Notes: a model not told the origin generated them from the sequence alone. DNA of 7,455 nt from an uncultured Eubacteriaceae bacterium (GCA_947565475.1 CANOGI010000104.1:1-7455), one strand, 5' to 3'; positions 1 through 6,532 are shown, numbered from the stretch's first letter. A program made the numbers and translations.

Positions 1-459
1 ATTTCTGTCAATACTTGTATTAACGTCCGTAGAATAAACCTCTTTTACATCGTTATAAGCTACTTCTTTATCACCGATATTAAGATAAGCTCCTGATTTT
101 TTAATCGTAATTGAGTCAACCGTACCACCGATTTCCTCATATTTGTTAGTCTTCTCGTTATAAACCTGAGCGTAAACAGTTCTTCCTATCATACCGTAAG
201 CCTGACTATTTGTCATTGTGTTATTAAGATTGTTCATTTGCTCAAGAGCCGTAAACTGCGCCATTTGAGAAACAAATTCTGTATTGTCCATAGGGTCAAG
301 CGGGTCTTGATACTGAAGTTGAGTAACAAGCAATCTCAAGAAAGCGTCTTTATCTAAGTCAGAACCAGTTTTATTTGTTCTTGTATTAGAGGCGCTGTTT
401 TTATTTGCCTCAATATCATAAAAAAGCGCGTTGTTGTCAACACTATTGGTATTAGCCAT
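1..459 (-). CDS. flgD: Flagellar hook-capping protein FlgD (5' part, runs off the left edge)
   Basis: FlgD is the scaffold that caps the growing hook and lets exported FlgE subunits assemble; it acts outside the cell and is replaced once the hook is finished. The reading frame is open from the ATG at 459 to base 1 (153 codons, no stop), so the 3' end lies outside the window. After a polar, disordered export-type N-terminus (about residues 1-34) comes the signature FlgD block at about 35-75: DKDAFLRLLVTQLQYQDP followed by LDPMDNTEFVSQMAQFTALEQM. Residues 88-95 (YGMIGRTV) and a beta-rich segment (about 109-142) follow, as in short Firmicute FlgD proteins. Those are near 140 residues from memory, so this copy is either close to its end or carries an extension. 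The start is fixed by an AGGAGG 8 bases upstream. It lies 14 bp after fliK, in the same operon. Identity is very secure; the full length is unknown. Confidence 0.95.
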   Translation of the reverse strand, partial: MANTNSVDNNALFYDIEANKNSASNTRTNKTGSDLDKDAFLRLLVTQLQYQDPLDPMDNTEFVSQMAQFTALEQMNNLNNTMTNSQAYGMIGRTVYAQVYNEKTNKYEEIGGTVDSITIKKSGAYLNIGDKEVAYNDVKEVYSTDVNTSIDRN

Positions 460-467
460 ATATATAA

Positions 468-475
468 CCTCCTTT
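468..475 (-). promoter_or_regulatory. Ribosome binding site of flgD
   Basis: On the minus strand this reads AAAGGAGG, with 8 bases between it and the flgD ATG at 459. Its first bases overlap the fliK stop codon (474-476), so ribosomes ending fliK finish on top of the flgD start site. This suggests coupled translation of the two hook genes. The site decides the flgD start, which matters because flgD is cut by the window edge. Confidence 0.85.
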
Positions 476-1949
476 AAGCAGTATAATTTACACTTGTTTG
501 AAGAACATCGCCCTCGTCAATATAGCTGGCGCTTTCTTCCTCTGCTTCCTCAGTGGAATTATTGATAATATCACCTATTCTTTTAGAGGATTTTGATTGC
601 TCAAACTCAAAGCGTCGCTCCTCGTTCTCAGAATCCTCCCCGCCTACAGAAACAGACAAAGCGGCAACTTGAACGCCTTGTTCATCAAGCATATTTTTAA
701 GATTGTTAAAATTAGCCTCAATTATTTCTTTAACTTTTTGATTTTCCGCGGTAAACTGTGCTGAAACGATTCCGTTCTCGCTAACAATTTTAAGAGCTAC
801 ATCGCCAAGATAATCAGGTTTTAAAGTAATTTTAATCTGAGTTACATTTTCTTTAACAATTCCCGCCTTAAATTTATCAATAATCTGATTAATCACATCA
901 GCGGTATTAACGTTTCGCATAGCCTGATTTTTAGAAATAACCTGACTGAACGCTTTATTGATGTTATCAAATGTAGTAGAATTAATGCCATTTACATTGT
1001 TAAGATTAGAATTGTTCTCAAAATTCATATTGTTATTTTGAAAATTCTGCTGATTAAAACTATTCTGCATATTCATGCTCTCGTTAGTTTTAATGGGAGA
1101 AATTTCATTCACCTGAATATCTTCAGTTTTAACCTCTGAAAACTCATCATTACCTTTATCACGCAAAGGAACGTTTTCTTTGCTGTTTGAAACAACACCT
1201 TGTTTAACACCTTGTTCCTCAAAATCAGAAACATTCTCATTAACTTCGGAAACAATATCTGTTTCTTTATAATTTAAAACATTATTCCCCTCAGTCAAAT
1301 TCTCTTCTTTCTCCTGTCCTGTCTGATTATCAAGGAAATTTTGAATTAAATTGTCAAAATCAACGTTTTTTTCCTCAACAACTTGTTTAATCTGAACAAT
1401 CATATCTTTTATACCATCAATAAGTAAAAGATCTGACGGTATATCCGCCTGAAAAACCTTCTGCAAAAAATCAAGAAGCTTTTGAGGATTATTAAGCTCA
1501 AAAACACTTATACCAAGCTGTTCAAGAACATTTTTGACCTCGTCTACCTCAACACCTAAAATCTCAGCTATATCTTCCTGCAATTCGTTTTCCTTTTCAG
1601 AAATAAGACTTTCTTTTTCAACAGAATCTGTAACTTCTTTGCCGTCCTCAATCTTTTTATCGGTAGAAGTATCGGCTGTGTTCTCATCTTCTGTTTTTTG
1701 TTCACCTGTTTTTTCCTCAACCTTTTTATCAGTGTCTTTAACAGTTTTGTCAGCATTTTTAACGTCATTTTTTGAGTTATTACTTTTATTGTCGCTTTTA
1801 GAAGAAACTTTATCTACATTCTTCTTTGATGAAGCGTCACTCAAATAATTCTCAAATTTATTTTCGGTCTTAGCTGAACCGTCAAAAGCGGTTTTCATAT
1901 TATTTCCTGAAACCGTTAAATTGTTAAAAAGCAGTTTTGTCAATTCCAT
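474..1949 (-). CDS. fliK: Flagellar hook-length control protein FliK
   Basis: FliK is secreted through the growing hook as a molecular ruler; its C-terminal domain then acts on FlhB to switch export from hook to filament substrates. The protein has 491 residues, within the very variable FliK length range. The Flg_hook domain is clear at about 366-437: LKPDYLGDVALKIVSENG, then SAQFTAENQKVKEIIEANF, then LDEQGVQVAALSVSVGG. The rest is mostly low complexity: a Lys/Asp/Ser/Thr-rich stretch (about 40-115), an Asn-rich stretch (289-331, 18 Asn in 43) and a polar acidic tail ending in NYTA. Residues 117-206 instead look like a compact helical module with a repeated LG pattern. The start has a full-consensus Shine-Dalgarno sequence. 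It follows the ylxF-like gene by 20 bp and precedes flgD by 14 bp, the usual Firmicute order. The family is secure; the role of the central module is unknown. Confidence 0.94.
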   Translation of the reverse strand: MELTKLLFNNLTVSGNNMKTAFDGSAKTENKFENYLSDASSKKNVDKVSSKSDNKSNNSKNDVKNADKTVKDTDKKVEEKTGEQKTEDENTADTSTDKKIEDGKEVTDSVEKESLISEKENELQEDIAEILGVEVDEVKNVLEQLGISVFELNNPQKLLDFLQKVFQADIPSDLLLIDGIKDMIVQIKQVVEEKNVDFDNLIQNFLDNQTGQEKEENLTEGNNVLNYKETDIVSEVNENVSDFEEQGVKQGVVSNSKENVPLRDKGNDEFSEVKTEDIQVNEISPIKTNESMNMQNSFNQQNFQNNNMNFENNSNLNNVNGINSTTFDNINKAFSQVISKNQAMRNVNTADVINQIIDKFKAGIVKENVTQIKITLKPDYLGDVALKIVSENGIVSAQFTAENQKVKEIIEANFNNLKNMLDEQGVQVAALSVSVGGEDSENEERRFEFEQSKSSKRIGDIINNSTEEAEEESASYIDEGDVLQTSVNYTA

Positions 1950-1953
1950 TTTT

Positions 1954-1963
1954 TCACCTCCTT
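1954..1963 (-). promoter_or_regulatory. Full-consensus Shine-Dalgarno site of fliK
   Basis: The minus strand reads AAGGAGGTGA, a ten-base match to the Shine-Dalgarno consensus. The AGGAGG core ends 7 bases before the fliK ATG at 1949. It is the strongest ribosome binding site in the window and lies in the 20-bp gap after the preceding gene, so fliK is probably initiated independently and efficiently. Confidence 0.88.
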
Positions 1964-1969
1964 AAAAAA

Positions 1970-2785
1970 TTATTGTTGTTCATCCGGCGCCATTTGTTTA
2001 GCGGCGGCGGCAGCGTTAGCCGGCTCCATAGCGCCCAAGATGGCGCCTCTTTTTTCAGCGCCTATATTATTAAGTATACGAACAACCAAATCCATATCAG
2101 TTCCAATCATTTCTTCCAGAACCTTAGCGGCAGCGTCTTTTTTCATCCCCTCAAAAGTTTGTACATACTGTTTAAGTTCTTTACCAGCCGCCTCCTGTGT
2201 CGCGACCTCTCTGTAAATCGCGTCAGCATTTTCGGGATAAATGCTTTCATAGTAATCTTTGTAGGCGTTAGTGTCATTTTCAGCGATTCTCTTATCAAAC
2301 TCCGCCTTTTCATTTTGAAATTTTGTTTGATTTGCCTCAAACTCTTTTAATCTTGTAATTTCCTTATTATTTTCAGAAATTTTATCAGTCAGAGATTTCT
2401 TATCTTCCTCGAGTGCTTTCTTCTCAGAAGCGAGTTTTTTATTCTGCACAATAAGTTGCTCTCTGGTCAAATCGCTGTATTCATCTTTCTCGGCGTTTTC
2501 ATCCGCTGGAATCCATTCCTTAACGATAGGAACCTCTCTCAACACTGGATAAACATACTCATCTCTCAAATTAAAAACGTTAAAGCCAAACACCGCCACA
2601 GCGGCTCCCACAATAAGCAGTAATATAATAAGAAAAATTATTTTCCCCTTGCCTTTCTTTTTGCCCTTTTTCTTATCTTTTTTCTTATTGGCTTTTTTTT
2701 CCGCTTTATTATCTATATTAACATTATTATTTTCATTCTCCGGAGCGGAAACCTCATTAACATCCGCCTTGGTTTTAGCTGCCAT
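1970..2785 (-). CDS. ylxF: YlxF/MotE-like single-pass membrane protein with coiled coil and MgtE_N-like C-terminus
   Basis: The exact function is not established. Position between fliJ and fliK and the domain plan match the Firmicute YlxF family, which resembles MotE, known in alpha-proteobacteria as a chaperone for a motility protein. The protein has 271 residues. In order: a polar N-terminus; an extremely basic tract at 27-48 (14 Lys in 22); one hydrophobic segment at about 49-68; a linker; a charged coiled coil at about 103-170; and a C-terminal helical domain at about 205-266 (AAAKVLEEMIGTDMDLVVRI, then GAILGAMEPANAAAAAKQMA) of the kind seen in MgtE N-terminal and FliG-like superhelices. 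The positive flank predicts N-in, C-out topology, which would put coiled coil and C-terminal domain outside the membrane. A GGGAGG 8 bases before the ATG supports the start. The gene symbol rests on synteny and architecture, not alignment, and the family call is less secure than for its neighbours. Confidence 0.75.
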   Translation of the reverse strand: MAAKTKADVNEVSAPENENNNVNIDNKAEKKANKKKDKKKGKKKGKGKIIFLIILLLIVGAAVAVFGFNVFNLRDEYVYPVLREVPIVKEWIPADENAEKDEYSDLTREQLIVQNKKLASEKKALEEDKKSLTDKISENNKEITRLKEFEANQTKFQNEKAEFDKRIAENDTNAYKDYYESIYPENADAIYREVATQEAAGKELKQYVQTFEGMKKDAAAKVLEEMIGTDMDLVVRILNNIGAEKRGAILGAMEPANAAAAAKQMAPDEQQ

Positions 2786-2793
2786 CCTCGCAA

Positions 2794-2799
2794 CCTCCC
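2794..2799 (-). promoter_or_regulatory. Ribosome binding site of the ylxF-like gene
   Basis: The minus strand reads GGGAGG, 8 bases before the ATG at 2785, within the 36-bp gap after fliJ. It supports the chosen start, which keeps the whole polar and Lys-rich N-terminus. I see no hairpin or terminator in this gap. Confidence 0.8.
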
Positions 2800-2821
2800 A
2801 TATATAACTTTATATTGCGAA

Positions 2822-3262
2822 TTACACATTATTATACTGATAACTCACAATCTCATCAACTATCTTTTGTTCCTTTAAAAGCTGTTCCTTATTATACTCA
2901 GCCTTGTCATTTTCTTTAAGAACATCAAGCATTTTTCGTTCTTTCATAGCCTCAACAAGTTCAACTCGTTTACTCTCCGCAAAATCTTCCGCGCTTTTCA
3001 CAACAGTTTCCTGTTCCTCAATTTTATTTTTTATGTAGCTCATATATTCGTTATATCTTCTAAGTTCAGCGGATCTTATTCCTGAGTTTATGCTGTCTCT
3101 CATAGCTAAAATAATACTCATTTTTTTATTGATAAATAGCTCAAGAAGCTTTTTTTCCTCATCAAGTTTTTTAAGAGCTTTTCCGTAATCGAGTTTTTTC
3201 TGTTCCTCAATTTTTTCTTTAACCCCTAAAAAACTTTCCATTCTAAACTTAAATCCCGCCAT
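2822..3262 (-). CDS. fliJ: Flagellar export protein FliJ
   Basis: FliJ is the small coiled-coil stalk of the flagellar export ATPase complex. By analogy with the gamma subunit of F1-ATPase it sits in the FliI ring, touches FlhA and helps couple ATP hydrolysis and proton flow to export. The protein has 146 residues, the normal family length, and is almost wholly charged helix with no membrane segment. It opens with FKFRMESFLGVKEKIEEQKK, the usual FliJ start (aromatic-x-aromatic, then a coiled coil). It ends with the family-like segment MKERKMLDVLKENDKAEYNK followed by EQKIVDEIVSYQY. The start at 3262 is supported by a GGAG at 3274-3277, though its 11-base spacing is long. It lies 70 bp after fliI, the widest spacer here. 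Sequence identity within FliJ is low in general, so the call rests on pattern, length and its place directly after fliI. Confidence 0.92.
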   Translation of the reverse strand: MAGFKFRMESFLGVKEKIEEQKKLDYGKALKKLDEEKKLLELFINKKMSIILAMRDSINSGIRSAELRRYNEYMSYIKNKIEEQETVVKSAEDFAESKRVELVEAMKERKMLDVLKENDKAEYNKEQLLKEQKIVDEIVSYQYNNV

Positions 3263-3332
3263 CTATAACCACACTCCGACAATAAATAATTAAATAAAAA
3301 CCTCTTCGCCCTGAATTTCTTATTTTCAAATT
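3263..3332. other. fliI-fliJ spacer, 70 bp
   Basis: This is the longest noncoding stretch in the window. On the coding strand it is AT-rich with one GC-richer patch (about 3300-3315) followed by a T-rich run. I looked for a terminator, but the patch does not fold into a stem of more than about 3 bp. It holds the fliJ ribosome binding site (GGAG, 3274-3277). No small gene fits. It could hold a weak promoter or an RNA processing site, but nothing in it is diagnostic. Confidence 0.5.
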
Positions 3333-4649
3333 TTAAGTTCCCATAATATTATTCATTGTTTGCATAACATCGTCGAACTCAACCTTTGAATCGGTAGCTT
3401 GCGTTAAAAAATCTATTACATCAGGATGTTTCTCAATGGCGTAATCAATATCAGGATTACTTCCTTTAACATATGCGCCTATGTTAATTAAGTCCTCAGC
3501 GTCGGAATAAACAGCCATTGTTTTCTTGATTTCAAAAGCCGCCCTTTTATGCTCTGGAGTAACTATATCGCTCATAACACGGGATACGCTTGCCAAAACA
3601 TCAATAGCGGGATAATGATTTTTATTGGCGAGTTTTCTTGAAAGAACAATATGCCCATCAAGAATACCTCTTGCCGTATCGGTAACTGGCTCCGTTAAAT
3701 CGTCACCATCAACCAAAACCGTATATAAGCCGGTTATAGAACCCTTATCAGAAGTTCCCGCTCTCTCCAAAAGCTTAGGCATAACGGAAAATACCGAGGG
3801 GGTATAACCTCTCGAAACAGGCGGTTCGCCTGTGGCAAGACCTATTTCTCTCTGGGCCATAGCGTATCTTGTCAAAGAATCCATAAGAAGTAAAACATCA
3901 TTTCCCTCTTCCCTAAAATACTCGGCGATAGACGTAGCCACTTGAGCCGCCTTAAGCCTTACCAGGGCGGGTTTATCAGATGTGGCTATAACAAGTATCG
4001 ATCTTTTAAGTCCCTCCTCGCCTAAATCTTTTTCAATAAACTCCCTAACTTCCCTTCCTCGCTCGCCAATAAGGGCGATAACATTAATATCGGCGGAAGT
4101 ATTTCTGGCTATCATACCCATAAGAGTACTCTTTCCAACACCGCTGCCCGCAAAAATCCCGACACGCTGTCCCTTGCCTATAGTTAAAAGACCGTCTATC
4201 GGTTTTACTCCAAGAGGAAGAATTTCCCTAATTCTTCTTCTTTTAAGAGGATCCGGAGGAACATTGTTCGTTGGATACTCAAAGGAACAGTTAAGAGGAC
4301 CTCGGTTATCCATAGGATTTCCGAGTCCGTCCAAAACTCTTCCTAAAAGATTATGACCAACATTAACGGAAAGTGGTTTTTCAGATGCCTCAACAATACT
4401 TCCGGGACCAATTCCATCCATACTACCGAGAGGCATTAGCAATATTTTATTTTCCTTAAATCCAACAACCTCCGCCATAACAGGCTTGCTGTATTTGTCG
4501 GCTTTAATGTAGCAACTGCATCCAACACTGACCACAGGTCCTATAGACTCAATAGTAAGCCCAACAACTTGAGAAACTCTACCAAGTTTTTTTATGTAAC
4601 TTTTCTCAAGAACCGAGTTATATTTTGAAATATCAATAACCACTAACAT
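3333..4649 (-). CDS. fliI: Flagellar export ATPase FliI
   Basis: FliI is the hexameric ATPase of the flagellar type III secretion system, related to F1-ATPase beta; with FliH and FliJ it unfolds and delivers export substrates at the membrane gate. From the ATG the protein has 438 residues, full length. It has an N-terminal beta-barrel (to about 95), the Walker A loop GIFAGSGVGKST at 164-175, the catalytic glutamate in LIGERGREV (E196), Walker B DVLLLMDSLTR with D257, the loop PPVSRGYTPSVFSVMPKL (277-294), and the ATPase signature YPAIDVLASVSRVM (346-359). All key residues are present. Two adjacent starts exist, GTG at 4652 and ATG at 4649; I chose ATG because it forms TGATG with the fliH stop, a common coupled junction. 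GTG would add one Met. There is no good Shine-Dalgarno sequence, so translation probably depends on ribosomes finishing fliH. Confidence 0.97.
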   Translation of the reverse strand: MLVVIDISKYNSVLEKSYIKKLGRVSQVVGLTIESIGPVVSVGCSCYIKADKYSKPVMAEVVGFKENKILLMPLGSMDGIGPGSIVEASEKPLSVNVGHNLLGRVLDGLGNPMDNRGPLNCSFEYPTNNVPPDPLKRRRIREILPLGVKPIDGLLTIGKGQRVGIFAGSGVGKSTLMGMIARNTSADINVIALIGERGREVREFIEKDLGEEGLKRSILVIATSDKPALVRLKAAQVATSIAEYFREEGNDVLLLMDSLTRYAMAQREIGLATGEPPVSRGYTPSVFSVMPKLLERAGTSDKGSITGLYTVLVDGDDLTEPVTDTARGILDGHIVLSRKLANKNHYPAIDVLASVSRVMSDIVTPEHKRAAFEIKKTMAVYSDAEDLINIGAYVKGSNPDIDYAIEKHPDVIDFLTQATDSKVEFDDVMQTMNNIMGT

Positions 4650-5518
4650 CACCCGTTTTCTAAAACATAGTATAAGCTGTTTTTCAATCCCTCAAATTGT
4701 TGTTTTAAACCGCAATCTATATTTCCAAAAGGCGTTTCAATAATACAATCGCCCTTACCGAGGGTCATATCTTTTATAAGCTCAAGTTTTACATTACTAT
4801 CAATCATATTAAAAATCTCATCTTTGTTTTCGTTCACAATGTCATAATCATCGTCAGAAACTCTAACAAAGATATTTCCCGTAACCGTCGTCTGAGAAAA
4901 TCCTTGTCTTACAAGATTTAATATAACACTTTTATCTAAATCAAGAGTCTTACATAAAATTTTATCAATAACATTTATTATAAGATCAACCGCGTCACTT
5001 TCAACGTTTTCAAGCATATCCTCTCTTTCTCTTCTCGCGTTTTCAAGAATCCTGAGAGCTTCTTCTTTCATTTCGGCGGTTTGTTCCTCCGCTTCTGAAA
5101 TGCCGGCGGCATATCCTTCCTGTCTGGCGTTTTCAAAAATATCGCTTTTTCTGATTTCAGCGGTTTGAATAGCGTCATCAATAATATTCATCGCTTCCGC
5201 TTTAGCGCTGTCTACAATTTTAGCGGCTTCCTCATTGGCACTGTTAAGGGCTTTTTCATCATCGTCAAACTCAAAATCCGAGGAAAGATCATCTTCCGTA
5301 TCAAAATAACTGTTTAAGCTTAACTCCCCTTGCTCCTCATACTCATCTGTCAATGAAAGCTCATCAAAATCCTCAAAAGCGATTTCATGGTTAACAGACT
5401 TAAAGGATTTGGGTTTATCGGCATCATTATGTATATTCGCCTTAAATACAGGAACTTCTATATTGATTTTATTATCACTGTCAACACTTATACGATTAGC
5501 TTTTAAAATCTTAGACAA
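4649..5518 (-). CDS. fliH: Flagellar assembly protein FliH (TTG start, acidic N-terminal region)
   Basis: FliH is the peripheral stalk and regulator of FliI: it holds the ATPase in check and docks it at the C-ring and export gate. The protein has 289 residues. The N-terminus MSKILKANRI is typical of Firmicute FliH. Then come a strongly acidic segment at 45-88 (20 Asp/Glu, no basic residue), a long Ala/Glu-rich helix at about 89-170 with a short GxxxG motif (GYAAGI, 135-140), and the C-terminal domain at about 172-289 containing GDCIIETPFGNIDCGLKQQ (256-274), which resembles V/F-ATPase E/delta subunits. The start is TTG: the codon just before it is an in-frame stop (TAA), and the next in-frame Met is residue 110, so TTG is the only start keeping the conserved N-terminus. 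A GGAGG lies 11 bases upstream, inside the fliG end. fliH overlaps fliG by 8 bp and touches fliI. The family is secure. Confidence 0.94.
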   Translation of the reverse strand: MSKILKANRISVDSDNKINIEVPVFKANIHNDADKPKSFKSVNHEIAFEDFDELSLTDEYEEQGELSLNSYFDTEDDLSSDFEFDDDEKALNSANEEAAKIVDSAKAEAMNIIDDAIQTAEIRKSDIFENARQEGYAAGISEAEEQTAEMKEEALRILENARREREDMLENVESDAVDLIINVIDKILCKTLDLDKSVILNLVRQGFSQTTVTGNIFVRVSDDDYDIVNENKDEIFNMIDSNVKLELIKDMTLGKGDCIIETPFGNIDCGLKQQFEGLKNSLYYVLENG

Positions 5519-6527
5519 TTATCTCATCGCCTCCGCCCCTCGCAATAATAATCTCACCTGAATCCTGAAGCTTACGGATAATATTAACAATCTTCTGTTG
5601 TGCTTCTTCAACGTCAGACTTACGAACAGGCCCCATAATTTCCATATCCTCTTTTATCATAGCGGCAAGACGTTTTGACAGGTTCTGGAAAATAATTTCC
5701 TGTACTTCCTCGCTGGAGCCCTTGAGAGCTATAGCAAGCTCTTTCTGGTCTATATCCTGACGTAAAACTGTCTGTATTGAACGATTGTCCATAGATAGGA
5801 TATCCTCGAACACAAACATCTTCTTCTTAATTTCTTCAGAAAGCTCAAGATAATCAGTTTCAAGATTTTCCATAATATTTTTCTCAGTCGCCCTGTCAAC
5901 AGAGTTAAGTATCTCAACAATGGCGTCTACACCACCGACGTCAGCGTAATCCGTAGTCATAAGAGAAGAAAGTTTTTTCTCCAAAGCGTTTTCAACCTCT
6001 TTAATAACATCCGGACTGGTTCTATCCATCATAGCGATTCTCCTCGCTACATCAGCCTGTTTGTCAGCACTTAAAGACGATATAATCTGAGCCGACTGAG
6101 TAGGCTTTAAATAAGACAACACGAGGGCAATCGTCTGAGGGTGCTCGTTTTGAATAAAGTTTATAACCTGACTTACATCATCTTTACGTATAAAGTCAAA
6201 AGGACGAACCTGCAAAGATACCGTAAGTTTATTAATAATCTCAAACGCTTTATCGCTGCCAAGAGCTTTCTCAAGAATCTGTTTGGCATAAGATATACCG
6301 CCCTCAGTAATATATTGCTGAGCAATACATATCTGATAAAACTCTTCCAAAACTTTTTCCTTAATATCAGGAAGAACAGTAGCGATATTAGCGATTTCCA
6401 AAGTAAGAGACTCTATTTCCTCTTCTTTTAAATATTTAAAAATCTCTGAAGATTTCTCAGGACCTAAAGTAATTAAAAGCATCGCGGCCTTTTCTTTTCC
6501 AGTATATTCCTCAAAAGGTATAGCCAT
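5511..6527 (-). CDS. fliG: Flagellar motor switch protein FliG
   Basis: FliG is the rotor protein that sits on FliF, binds FliM, and meets the stator through its charged C-terminal domain to make torque and set rotation direction. The protein has 338 residues, full length. The FliF-binding N-domain includes TGKEKAAMLLITLGPEKSSE (9-28). The middle domain carries the FliM-binding EHPQT motif (128-132), followed by a GG linker at 198-199 and the MFVF motif at 237-240. In the C-terminal domain, aligning from memory with E. coli K264, R281, D288, D289 and R297 gives K269, R286, E293, D294 and R302; all charges are kept, with one Asp-to-Glu change. It ends in GGGDEIIV. The ATG at 6527 follows GGGAG at an 8-base spacing. 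It starts 5 bp after fliF and its last bases hold the fliH start. Nothing is missing, so the motor is expected to work. Confidence 0.98.
   Translation of the reverse strand: MAIPFEEYTGKEKAAMLLITLGPEKSSEIFKYLKEEEIESLTLEIANIATVLPDIKEKVLEEFYQICIAQQYITEGGISYAKQILEKALGSDKAFEIINKLTVSLQVRPFDFIRKDDVSQVINFIQNEHPQTIALVLSYLKPTQSAQIISSLSADKQADVARRIAMMDRTSPDVIKEVENALEKKLSSLMTTDYADVGGVDAIVEILNSVDRATEKNIMENLETDYLELSEEIKKKMFVFEDILSMDNRSIQTVLRQDIDQKELAIALKGSSEEVQEIIFQNLSKRLAAMIKEDMEIMGPVRKSDVEEAQQKIVNIIRKLQDSGEIIIARGGGDEIIV
5530..5534 (-). promoter_or_regulatory. fliH ribosome binding site embedded in the end of fliG
   Basis: The minus strand reads GGAGG, 11 bases before the fliH TTG at 5518. It lies within the Gly codons of the conserved FliG end (GGGDEIIV), so the same bases encode the FliG tail and recruit ribosomes for fliH. 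It supports the TTG start; the nearby ATG at 5525-5527 reaches a stop (TAA) two codons later and cannot serve. The spacing is longer than the usual 6-9 bases, which together with TTG suggests modest initiation helped by coupling to fliG. Confidence 0.75.
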
Positions 6528-6532
6528 CTATA

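Noticed and set aside
1568..1768. Short minus-strand Lys-rich frame inside fliK
   Set aside because: Frame-shifted reading of low-complexity fliK codons; no ribosome site and no motif.
1534..1848. Plus-strand frame of 104 codons, Ser/Leu/Phe-rich
   Set aside because: It is the complement of the Lys/Asp/Glu-rich part of fliK; the composition is exactly what an antisense of such codons gives, and no ribosome site or known motif is present.
2143..2340. Short minus-strand frame inside the ylxF-like gene
   Set aside because: Out-of-frame reading of the coiled-coil codons with no own ribosome site; not a nested gene.
1937..2350. Plus-strand frame of 137 codons with a hydrophobic C-terminal half
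   Set aside because: It lies antisense to the ylxF-like gene and its start overlaps the fliK start region; the hydrophobic look comes from reverse-complemented Lys/Glu codons of the coiled coil.
3296..3316. Possible terminator after fliI (GC-richer patch followed by a T-rich run)
   Set aside because: The patch cannot form a stem longer than about 3 bp, and same-strand flagellar genes continue directly after it.
3982..4356. Plus-strand frame of 124 codons opposite fliI
   Set aside because: Antisense shadow of the conserved Walker A region of fliI; the sense frame carries all ATPase motifs.
6141..6431. Plus-strand frame of 96 codons opposite fliG
   Set aside because: Antisense shadow of fliG with no family resemblance and no upstream ribosome site.
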